A stretch of 7,340 nt of DNA, taken from contig JAFTSR010000299.1 in the NCBI GenBank assembly GCA_017467225.1, positions 1 to 7,340 of the forward strand, written 5' to 3'. Each line of letters opens with the position of its first letter. Positions within the stretch are counted from its first letter, which is position 1. This document shows positions 1 to 4,998 of the stretch, piece by piece. Origin of the DNA: Clostridia bacterium. GTDB taxonomy: Bacteria; Bacillota_A; Clostridia; Oscillospirales; CAG-272. A program made the position numbers and the translations under genes. The notes beneath the pieces were generated by a model. That model had not been told where the DNA came from. It was given only the letters and a program-made list of their open reading frames with translations, and ran no database searches.

Positions 1-663
1 ACTGTCAAACAGCCGCACAGCCAGCGCTGTATACCGCGCAGCCGTCTCTGTCTCACCGCACGTATCTGCCATATCGGCAAAATTCCGCATGGCAACGTAG
101 GCACCGTAGTTGGGATAGATGGCATAGACCGGGTCCGCCACACACGGGTTGCCGGAAAGCTCGCTGATGCAAGGAATAAGATCGCCGATGGGGCACTCGT
201 CCATGCAGCGCGTAAACCAAGCAAACACATCCGCGGTTCTCGCAAGATAGGTGCACCCAAGCGCGACGTTCTTGCCCGACGCACGCCACGTTTCTGCAAT
301 AGCGTTCAGAATATGCGTGTTGCCGTCCAGCTCATAGTCCTCGCCGATGTGGTGATCGATGATACGCCCCCAATGGTCGCCGAAGTTTTTGTTTTCGAGG
401 AAAAACTCGACTACCGCCTTTGCCAGCTCGACAAAGCCGTAGCGCGCCAGCTCCTGCACGCCGCGACCGGCATCACGCGCCCAGACCTGGTCATAGTAGC
501 AGGTGCCGGGATGCGGTACGGTCGAGGTATGCATATAGCCGCGCGGGAAGTCTCCGCTGCCATCGTCCACCTTGGCGATCAGATCCGCCAGATTTTCGGC
601 AAAGATGCGCCCCATATCGTGAGCAAATTCGCAGCCCTCAAAGCGTATTTTGGGTGTTTTCAT
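1..663 (-). CDS. Six-hairpin (alpha/alpha)6 glycoside hydrolase-like protein, 3' end cut by window
   Basis: An open frame of 221 codons runs from ATG 663-661 to the window edge with no stop, so the C-terminus is missing. The start follows a strong GGAGGTG site (667-673) and a consensus promoter. The protein has no signal peptide or membrane segment and is probably cytosolic. Residues 56-64 read YYDQVWARD, resembling the W-x-R-D motif early in the catalytic barrel of GH15-like and related six-hairpin glycosidases. Residues 111-126 (ELDGN..ILNAIAETW) resemble the next helical hairpin with its D-G. Residues 170-220, with Y183, N185 and the helices around ALYxALA, look like a further hairpin. About half of a typical barrel is visible. 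Eight cysteines occur in 221 residues, which is unusual. By family knowledge it would cleave or bind a glycan, but substrate and catalytic acid cannot be assigned. It is divergent from the methyltransferase/isomerase pair. Superfamily call moderate, exact family low. Confidence 0.7.
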   Translation of the reverse strand, partial: MKTPKIRFEGCEFAHDMGRIFAENLADLIAKVDDGSGDFPRGYMHTSTVPHPGTCYYDQVWARDAGRGVQELARYGFVELAKAVVEFFLENKNFGDHWGRIIDHHIGEDYELDGNTHILNAIAETWRASGKNVALGCTYLARTADVFAWFTRCMDECPIGDLIPCISELSGNPCVADPVYAIYPNYGAYVAMRNFADMADTCGETETAARYTALAVRLFDS

Positions 664-679
664 AGTCACCTCCATCAGC

Positions 680-694
680 TGTGCCGATAGCACA
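680..694. promoter_or_regulatory. Small inverted repeat in the 5' UTR of the glycosidase-like gene
   Basis: TGTGC (680-684) and GCACA (690-694) form a perfect 5-bp inverted repeat with a 5-nt centre. It lies between the predicted transcription start (near 700) and the ribosome-binding site of the minus-strand gene. It could be a repressor operator just downstream of the start, or a small leader hairpin. It is short enough to occur by chance. Confidence 0.25.
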
Positions 695-706
695 CGCGTT
701 TTTTGC

Positions 707-735
707 ATTATACCATGTGCCGTTGCATTTGTCAA
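707..735 (-). promoter_or_regulatory. Consensus SigA promoter with extended -10 for the glycosidase-like gene
   Basis: On the minus strand, TTGACA (735-730) and TATAAT (712-707) are separated by exactly 17 bp. A TGG immediately precedes the -10 hexamer, giving an extended -10. Both hexamers match consensus perfectly. The predicted start is near 700, leaving a leader of about 37 nt before the ATG at 663. Such a strong core promoter usually implies high expression or control by a repressor. Confidence 0.88.
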
Positions 736-754
736 TAAAAAATCACGAATTTTC

Positions 755-783
755 TTGACTTTTCTTCCCTTCTGTGTTATAAT
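755..783 (+). promoter_or_regulatory. SigA promoter with extended -10 for the methyltransferase/isomerase operon
   Basis: TTGACT (755-760) and TATAAT (778-783) are separated by 17 bp, and TGT directly before the -10 makes it an extended -10. The predicted start is near 790, giving a leader of about 30 nt before the ATG at 820. The -35 of this promoter lies only 19 bp from the -35 of the divergent promoter, so one regulator bound between them could affect both transcripts. Confidence 0.88.
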
Positions 784-819
784 GTACGCCCAATCAACAA
801 AAGAGAAAGAAGGGATATC

Positions 820-1716
820 ATGAACACCGTTTGGTCCGATCACATTCAAGGCATCGACACCCTGTTTACCTCGCGTGCCTTGCGCTTTGCCGACTGCTTT
901 GCGCCGCAGTATCTGCCACTGTTCGCCCTGCCCGATGACAAGCCCATCCGCATTTTGGAGATCGGCTGCGGTCCCGGTGCGCTTGCCGCCGCGCTGCGCC
1001 GCCACTATCCCTTGGCCGAGATCGTAGGGCTCGACCGCGACAGTGCCTTTGTCGACTACGCCCGTGCGCACGTCAGCGGTGTGACCTTTGTCGAAGGGGA
1101 CGCCACCGCCCTTCCCTTTCCCGACGGTAGCTTTGACGTTACGATATCCAATACCGTCGCCGAGCACATTGAGCCCTCTGCCTTTTACGGCGAGCAGCGA
1201 CGGGTGCTCAACGAAGGCGGCGTCTGCCTTGTCCTCTCCTCCCGCAAGGGCATCAGCGCCATGCCCGAGGAGCCAAGCACGGCATTTGAAAACGAATTTT
1301 GGAGCACCGTGCAAAAGCATGACAACACTATGAAGGAGCACGGCGTTTGCCAATATCCGCAAAATGAAATGCAAATGCCCGTGACCATGACGGAACATGG
1401 CTTTGAACGCGTCACAAGCGGATACATCGTGGCCGATCTGACGCCCGACGACCCTAAATATCCGCCCGAGATGGCACGCGCCATGCTGCAGTCGCGCCGC
1501 GTTGGTGAGCTGGACGCCATCGCCTCCACCCGCCATACCATGCCGGAGCATATCAGCGAAGCGCAGATTGCGCAGATGCTTACCCTTGCCAACGCACGGC
1601 ACGATGCGCGCCTTGCCCTCTACGAGCGCGGCGAGAAGGTGTGGGACACCTCGGTCTCGATCATTATGGTGCTGCGGGGGGTCAAGGCGACCGAAAACGG
1701 AGGTGCACCATGCTGA
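820..1716 (+). CDS. Class I SAM-dependent methyltransferase
   Basis: This 298-residue protein carries a Methyltransf_11/25-type Rossmann fold at about residues 43-140. Visible motifs are the SAM-binding motif I LEIGCGPG (46-53), the acidic loop VGLDRD (69-74), EGDATALPF (92-100), motif II with FDVTISNTVAEHI (105-117) and the LNEGG turn (130-134). These predict transfer of a methyl group from SAM. The C-terminal part (about 150-290) is not a standard methyltransferase element; it probably forms a substrate lid and gives no clear hint of the acceptor. No signal peptide or TM segment is seen. The ATG at 820 is preceded by an A/G-rich AAGAAGGG site. The stop at 1714-1716 lies inside the start of the next gene, so the two are cotranscribed and probably translationally coupled. 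Fold call secure; substrate unknown. Confidence 0.9.
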   Translation: MNTVWSDHIQGIDTLFTSRALRFADCFAPQYLPLFALPDDKPIRILEIGCGPGALAAALRRHYPLAEIVGLDRDSAFVDYARAHVSGVTFVEGDATALPFPDGSFDVTISNTVAEHIEPSAFYGEQRRVLNEGGVCLVLSSRKGISAMPEEPSTAFENEFWSTVQKHDNTMKEHGVCQYPQNEMQMPVTMTEHGFERVTSGYIVADLTPDDPKYPPEMARAMLQSRRVGELDAIASTRHTMPEHISEAQIAQMLTLANARHDARLALYERGEKVWDTSVSIIMVLRGVKATENGGAPC

Positions 1717-2534
1717 AGTTCGGAATGCCAACACTGATTGAGGCAGCATCACTTGAGCAGTGCGCTGCGCTTTGCCATAAGCTCAGCTTGGATTTTATTG
1801 AGTTGAACATGAACCTGCCGCAGTATCAGCTTAATATCATAAACGCTGCGTATTTTCGTTCAGTAGCCGAGAAAAACGGTATTTTTTACACCATTCATCT
1901 GGACGAAAACCTCAATGTCAGCGATTTCAATCCCGCCGTCGCAGCAGCCTACACAGAAACTGTTCTGCAAACCATCACACTCGCAAAGCAGCTGCACGTG
2001 CCGCTGCTCAACATGCACCTCTCTCGCGGTGTCTACTTCACCCTTCCCGACCGCAAGGTCTATCTGTTCTCGGAATATAAAGAGCAATATCTGGCCTCAC
2101 TGATCGCTTTCCGCGATGCCTGTGAGCAAGCCATCGGCGATGCCGATATCAAAATTTGCATTGAAAATTGCAGCGGTTGGCAGGATTTTCAAAAGGAAGC
2201 ACTTGAGATTCTGCTCGCCTCGCCCGTCTTTTCGCTTACGCTTGATATCGGGCACAATCACGGCAGTGGCGGCTCGGACGGTGCGTACATTCTCTCCCAT
2301 CGCGATCGTCTCGCGCACATGCATATGCACGATGCGATAGGCAAAAAAGATCACCTTCCCCTGGGTACGGGCGAGCTTGACATCCAAGGCTTCCTTGCAT
2401 TGGCCAAGACCTGCTGCCGTACCGTCGTCCTTGAAACCAAAACTGTTGCAGGCCTTGAAGCGTCGGTAGCCCGTCTGCACTCTCATTTTCTGCCTCAACT
2501 TGCAGTTGACCTTGCCGACTCAACTACCGGTTAA
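1710..2534 (+). CDS. Sugar phosphate isomerase/epimerase-like TIM-barrel protein
   Basis: This 274-residue protein belongs to the xylose isomerase-like/AP endonuclease 2 TIM-barrel superfamily. Candidate metal and substrate ligands occur in family order: E31 (FIELN), H63 (TIHLDEN), H103 (NMHLSRG), E152 (CIENCSG), D179 and H182 (LDIGHNHG), H205 or H207 with D208 (HMHMHDA), E242 (VLETK). A PLGTGELDIQGFL segment (217-229) matches the G-x-G-E/D stretch late in these barrels. Length is normal. It is probably a cytosolic metal-dependent sugar isomerase or epimerase, though endonuclease-IV-like activity cannot be excluded. I chose ATG 1710 over an in-frame ATG at 1641 because GGAGGTG (1699-1705) sits correctly before it and the conserved sequence starts there; the extra 23 residues would only translate the end of the methyltransferase gene. 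It overlaps that gene by 7 nt. Superfamily secure, reaction unknown. Confidence 0.88.
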   Translation: MLKFGMPTLIEAASLEQCAALCHKLSLDFIELNMNLPQYQLNIINAAYFRSVAEKNGIFYTIHLDENLNVSDFNPAVAAAYTETVLQTITLAKQLHVPLLNMHLSRGVYFTLPDRKVYLFSEYKEQYLASLIAFRDACEQAIGDADIKICIENCSGWQDFQKEALEILLASPVFSLTLDIGHNHGSGGSDGAYILSHRDRLAHMHMHDAIGKKDHLPLGTGELDIQGFLALAKTCCRTVVLETKTVAGLEASVARLHSHFLPQLAVDLADSTTG

Positions 2535-2548
2535 CCCCATCGAAAGCA

Positions 2549-2618
2549 AAAAAGCAATCCATCCGATCAAAACCGCTCTAACTAAACGGAGCGGTTATTG
2601 ATTTTTGCATTGCTTTTT
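2549..2618. repeat. 10-bp inverted repeat enclosing the terminator and overlapping the HTH promoter
   Basis: AAAAAGCAAT (2549-2558) and ATTGCTTTTT (2609-2618) are perfect inverted copies that enclose the terminator hairpin, making a nested structure. The right arm lies in the -35/-10 spacer of the HTH promoter. A related GCAAAAA also occurs next to the ribosome-binding site (2642-2648). The arms could be half-sites for autoregulation by the HTH protein, or simply an outer extension of the terminator. Confidence 0.4.
2567..2606 (+). terminator. Intrinsic terminator after the methyltransferase/isomerase operon
   Basis: TCAAAACCGCTC (2567-2578) pairs with GAGCGGTT (2589-2596) plus TTGA (2598-2601), giving a 12-bp stem with one bulged A at 2597 and a 10-nt loop. 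Five Ts (2602-2606) follow directly, and another T5 lies at 2614-2618. It begins about 30 nt after the stop codon of the isomerase-like gene. The right arm also carries the -35 of the next promoter. Confidence 0.75.
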
Positions 2619-2626
2619 GTTATAAT
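2598..2626 (+). promoter_or_regulatory. Promoter of the HTH-solenoid gene, overlapping the upstream terminator
   Basis: TTGATT (2598-2603) and TATAAT (2621-2626) have a 17-bp spacer and an extended -10 TGT (2618-2620). The predicted start is near 2633, about 27 nt before the ATG. The -35 shares bases with the right arm and T-tract of the terminator, so ending one transcript and starting the next use the same DNA. Confidence 0.75.
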
Positions 2627-2659
2627 ATAGGCATATTTGAAGCAAAAAGGAGTGATACC

Positions 2660-3967
2660 ATGCTCGACAACAAGGCCTTTGGCGCGCTGATCGCCTCCCG
2701 TCGCCGCGAGATCGGTCTGACGCAGGATGCTTTTGCGGCCATGCTCGGCATTACGCCGCAGGCAATTTCCAAGTGGGAGAACGGTGTTGGCTATCCCGAC
2801 GTGACGCTGTTCCCCGATATTGCCCGTTCGCTGGACGTCTCTTTGGAGATGCTGTTCGGCACGCAGGTGACCGATACGAAAGAGGAGGAGCCGGTATCCG
2901 TCGACACCGCCGCTCCCACAGCCATCCCACTCTTGCCCAACGTTCCGCCTGAACACTGCTCCCTGCCTCCCGTCGCAGCAGGCAGCCATTTTATTTGCTA
3001 TTCCGACAAAGTGCTCGCAGAGCGCGGTGAGGACGCGGACATCGTCCGCTTTACCGACGGCAGCTGCGCCGATCTGGCCTCCGGCGAAGTCGAAAACTGC
3101 GGATCGGGTGAGATTCGCTTGCTGCCCGTCGTAAACGGCCATGCCAACCACCCACAACGCGACGACGCACCGCAGACGCGCACCGAGGACTTTCTGTACT
3201 TCCACTCTATCCAGCTTCTGTGCCGTGGCAGCGGAGAGGTCACCGTCAAAACCTCGCCCGACGGACAGGGGCACATGGAGGCACGCGGCCCCGCTGACTT
3301 TCTTGAGAGCGTGTCGGCTCTTGTCAAGGACGAGACGCTGACGCTGGAGATTGCGCCCAACGGTAGCGGCGATACCAAAGGAAGAGAGATCATCGTATGG
3401 CTGCCGGTCGCCTCGGGCGGTCAGCTGAATGCGCACATCACCGGCTGCTGCAAGGTGAACTGCGAGCCGGCGTTCTCCCATACCGCCGTCAATATCAGCG
3501 GCTGCGGTGAGCTGCACGGCAGCCGCACGCAAACCATGACCGCCGCCATTTCCGGCTGCGGCAACATCCATTTGAACAGCGCGGAGGACAACACCTCTAT
3601 TACGGTCAGCGGCTGTGGTGAAGCGGTCGTCGATTACGCGGCAAACCCACATGTGAATATCAGCGGCTCGGGCGAGGTGACGCTGCGTCGGGTCAGCGGC
3701 AGCATGTCCGTTGCCGTCGGCGGCTCGGGCGATGTCACAGCCGCCGGCGAGCTTGACAGCTTCAGTTGCCACCTGGACGGTGCAGGCACTATCTACGGAG
3801 AGCAGCTCTCAGTCAGCGAAGCCACGATTGTCATCAACTCCACCGGTACCGTCAGACTTGGGCGCATCCGCAGCCATTCCAAGGAAAAGCTTGGTCAGGC
3901 AGCAACGCTGCACGTCGCCCACCGCGGCAATCCCGTCGGCGGCACGGCACATCTGCCGCTCAAGTGA
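2660..3967 (+). CDS. XRE-family HTH protein fused to a DUF2807/GIN-like beta-solenoid
   Basis: This 435-residue protein starts at ATG 2660 after AAGGAG (2647-2652). Residues 6-66 form an XRE/Cro-type DNA-binding domain, with LTQDAFAAMLGITPQAISKWE (starting at 20) covering the helix-turn-helix and NGVGYPD following, as in HTH_3 regulators. Residues 70-105 are a Pro- and Glu-rich linker. Residues 110-160 contain FTDGSCADL and CGSGEIRLL. From about 186 the sequence resembles the DUF2807 (GIN) fold, with CRGSGEVTV and a strand-rich stretch up to 250. Then come eight rungs headed by ISGCG/ISGSG-type turns starting at residues 260, 279, 297, 316, 334, 353, 372 and 392. No signal peptide or TM segment is present, so the solenoid should be cytosolic, unlike the usual exported GIN domains. 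It is probably a transcription factor whose solenoid senses or scaffolds something. HTH secure; solenoid assignment good; target and signal unknown. Confidence 0.9.
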   Translation: MLDNKAFGALIASRRREIGLTQDAFAAMLGITPQAISKWENGVGYPDVTLFPDIARSLDVSLEMLFGTQVTDTKEEEPVSVDTAAPTAIPLLPNVPPEHCSLPPVAAGSHFICYSDKVLAERGEDADIVRFTDGSCADLASGEVENCGSGEIRLLPVVNGHANHPQRDDAPQTRTEDFLYFHSIQLLCRGSGEVTVKTSPDGQGHMEARGPADFLESVSALVKDETLTLEIAPNGSGDTKGREIIVWLPVASGGQLNAHITGCCKVNCEPAFSHTAVNISGCGELHGSRTQTMTAAISGCGNIHLNSAEDNTSITVSGCGEAVVDYAANPHVNISGSGEVTLRRVSGSMSVAVGGSGDVTAAGELDSFSCHLDGAGTIYGEQLSVSEATIVINSTGTVRLGRIRSHSKEKLGQAATLHVAHRGNPVGGTAHLPLK

Positions 3968-3973
3968 AAGAAG

Positions 3974-4028
3974 GTGGGGCGTTGCCCCACACCCCACAAG
4001 AGGAACTTTTTGAAAAAAGTTCCTCTTG
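3974..4028 (-). repeat. Double-hairpin module, copy 0 (inverted orientation)
   Basis: The GC hairpin is GTGGGGC (3974-3980), loop GTT, GCCCCAC (3984-3990). The AT hairpin has 15-bp perfect arms, CAAGAGGAACTTTTT (3997-4011) and its complement (4014-4028), around a 2-nt centre; in RNA this would be 14 bp with a TGAA loop. It begins 7 nt after the stop of the HTH gene. Read on the minus strand it matches copies 1 and 2, including the preceding GAAGTTTTTGAAGAGTC. It may act at the 3' end of the HTH transcript, but no T-tract follows either hairpin, so it is not a canonical intrinsic terminator. Confidence 0.75.
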
Positions 4029-4060
4029 ACTCTTCAAAAACTTCAATCAATTCATTTTCA

Positions 4061-4102
4061 TCTATCTTGTGGGGTAGGGGCCCCACGTGGACGTTCCTCT
4101 CC
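4061..4102 (+). repeat. 42-bp box, copy 1
   Basis: This box starts TCTATCTTGTGGGG and matches 4240-4281 at 41 of 42 positions; the only difference is C at 4092 against T at 4271. It contains an inverted repeat GTGGGG (4069-4074) / CCCCAC (4081-4086), the palindrome GGGGCCCC and the palindrome CACGTG. Confidence 0.9.
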
Positions 4103-4166
4103 ATTTAGATAGGACAGAACCGTCAAAACCTTATTCCATAACCTTTTTTCCAAAGTTTTTGGAAGT

Positions 4167-4218
4167 CAAGAAACCTTTTTTCAAAAAGGTTTCTTGCGGG
4201 TGCAGGGCAGAGCCCTGC
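4167..4218 (+). repeat. Double-hairpin module, copy 1
   Basis: The AT hairpin is CAAGAAACCTTTTT (4167-4180), centre TC, AAAAAGGTTTCTTG (4183-4196), a perfect 14-bp inverted repeat. The GC hairpin is GCAGGGC (4202-4208), loop AGA, GCCCTGC (4212-4218). It is preceded by AAAGTTTTTGGAAGTC (4152-4167), shared in weaker form with the other copies. A further 7-bp hairpin TTCCAAA/TTTGGAA lies at 4148-4164. Confidence 0.85.
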
Positions 4219-4239
4219 CCACCGAAGGCCCCTCACCTC

Positions 4240-4281
4240 TCTATCTTGTGGGGTAGGGGCCCCACGTGGATGTTCCTCTCC
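4240..4281 (+). repeat. 42-bp box, copy 2
   Basis: This is the second copy of the box at 4061-4102, 179 bp downstream in the same orientation with one mismatch. Flanking sequence outside the box is much less similar, so the box is the best-conserved part of a roughly 179-bp imperfect tandem unit that also includes the double-hairpin module. Confidence 0.9.
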
Positions 4282-4344
4282 GCATATCCAGAACGCTGCT
4301 GCTTGAAAATCAGCAAAAAAATTTTTCAAAAGGTTTTGGAGATT

Positions 4345-4400
4345 CCAAAGAACCTTTTCTCAAAAGGTTCTTTGGCGGGGTCAAGGGGCAGAGCCCCTTG
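4345..4400 (+). repeat. Double-hairpin module, copy 2, at the 3' end of the DUF4830 gene
   Basis: The AT hairpin is CCAAAGAACCTTTT (4345-4358), centre CTC, and its 14-bp complement (4362-4375). The GC hairpin is CAAGGGGC (4382-4389), loop AGA, GCCCCTTG (4393-4400). The GC hairpin starts 10 nt after the stop codon of the minus-strand DUF4830 gene, mirroring the position of copy 0 after the HTH gene. It may serve as terminator or 3'-protective structure. A 7-nt run of Ts on the minus strand occurs near 4316-4322, but not next to the stem. Confidence 0.85.
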
Positions 4401-4410
4401 CACCTCCCCC

Positions 4411-4914
4411 TCACTGCTTGCCATCAAACCCTGTCACAAAGCCGGACATCTCAGCCGAGCAAAGATCGCCGCCGATGACACGATTGCGGTAGACCAGCAC
4501 TTTGGCAAGCACAGGACCCTCGGCACCGGGATAATTTTTCACGGTAAAGGTGTAGCGTACCACCGGCTTGTTCTTGTACTTGGTGAGATTGAGCCCTTGC
4601 CGCATCTGCAGCTCGTTGTAAGCCGTCAGAATTTTGTCAAATGCCGATGGCAGCGTTACATCTACCTCTTCAACGTCGTCTGTGTTGACCTCCCAGCCAA
4701 ACTGCGTGAGAAATTTGGCAGCATCCTCCGCCGTCTTGACCTTCTCATACGAAATCACCTGTACGACCTCCTCGCCGTCGCTTCCCACCTGCACGTCTCC
4801 CTCGCCTGCAACGTAACCGGGAACCAACGCAATGACGGTGATCAGCGTCGCCAGCGCCACACAGATCACGCCGAAAAACTTGATGGTCGTCGCCCGTACC
4901 GAATACACAAACAT
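4411..4914 (-). CDS. DUF4830-family protein with N-terminal membrane anchor
   Basis: I read this as a 167-residue protein starting at ATG 4914-4912, which has GGGAGG (4929-4924) 9 nt upstream. An in-frame TTG at 4947 would add 11 residues but has no ribosome-binding site and lies inside a predicted RNA hairpin. Residues about 12-33 are a single hydrophobic segment (from FFGVICVA to ALVPGYVAG), a signal anchor or uncleaved signal, so the rest is probably outside the membrane. The C-terminal domain has DUF4830 features: AAKFLTQFGWEVN near residue 65, VDVTLPSAFD near 84, YNELQMRQGLNLTKYKNK near 98, a VRYTFTVKNYPG strand and a VLVYRNRVIGGDLCS ending. DUF4830 has no established function; it is common in clostridia. 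It sits 84 nt downstream of the rodA/ftsW-like gene, perhaps in the same transcript. Family call good, function unknown. Confidence 0.82.
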   Translation of the reverse strand: MFVYSVRATTIKFFGVICVALATLITVIALVPGYVAGEGDVQVGSDGEEVVQVISYEKVKTAEDAAKFLTQFGWEVNTDDVEEVDVTLPSAFDKILTAYNELQMRQGLNLTKYKNKPVVRYTFTVKNYPGAEGPVLAKVLVYRNRVIGGDLCSAEMSGFVTGFDGKQ

Positions 4915-4921
4915 AAATATA

Positions 4922-4984
4922 AGCCTCCCACTTTTGCATGTGTTCAAAGATTTCTCTTTGCCACACCATATGCTGTGGGAGGCT
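4922..4984 (-). promoter_or_regulatory. Long leader hairpin that buries the Shine-Dalgarno of the DUF4830 gene
   Basis: Read on the minus strand, AGCCTCCCAC (4984-4975) pairs perfectly with GTGGGAGGCT (4931-4922), which contains the GGGAGG ribosome-binding site. Inside this 10-bp stem, GCAT (4973-4970) pairs with ATGC (4939-4936), GTGT (4966-4963) with ACAC (4943-4940), and CAAAGA (4960-4955) with TCTTTG (4950-4945), closed by a GAAA tetraloop (4954-4951). The internal loops are small. There is no T-tract after the last arm, so a simple rodA terminator is less likely than control of translation or RNA processing. It matches no riboswitch class I recognise. Confidence 0.65.
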
Positions 4985-4998
4985 ATTTTATGATTGTA

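Larger units (their letters stand above)
3968..4410. other. 443-bp non-coding region between convergent genes, packed with hairpin modules
   Basis: No credible gene is present. Frames that cross it on either strand translate the repeats and have no ribosome-binding site or recognisable domain. It holds three double-hairpin modules, each with one AT-rich and one GC-rich hairpin, and two copies of a 42-bp box. It lies between the 3' ends of the HTH gene (plus) and the DUF4830 gene (minus), so any transcription effect would be termination or 3'-end protection. Alternatively the modules could be copies of a small dispersed, REP- or MITE-like element. Confidence 0.85.

Noticed and set aside
664..819. 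Catabolite-responsive (cre) site in the divergent promoter region
   Set aside because: Sequences such as ATGCAACGGCACAT have a central CG but fail the required flanking positions of the cre consensus.
1641..1709. N-terminal extension of the isomerase-like protein from the ATG at 1641
   Set aside because: It lies inside the methyltransferase gene in another frame and has no ribosome-binding site. The ATG at 1710 has a strong GGAGGTG and begins the conserved sequence.
2582..3772. Long 396-codon open frame on the minus strand opposite the HTH-solenoid gene
   Set aside because: Its protein is low-complexity and Ala/Arg/Gly-rich with no recognisable domain. It lies wholly antisense to a well-supported gene and is best explained by the GC-biased codon pattern of the plus strand.
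4061..4281. CRISPR-like array based on the repeated boxes
   Set aside because: There are only two box copies, and the spacing holds further homologous hairpin modules rather than unique spacers. No cas genes are present.
3895..4329. Small minus-strand frames in the intergenic repeat region (starting MERNVHVG and MKNFFADF)
   Set aside because: They are translations of the repeated hairpins, with recurring FFKKF-like strings. Module copies differ by structure-preserving rather than codon-preserving changes, so they are not coding.
4915..4947. TTG start at 4947 for the DUF4830 gene
   Set aside because: It has no Shine-Dalgarno, whereas the ATG at 4914 has GGGAGG at proper spacing. The extra residues would encode the hairpin arm.
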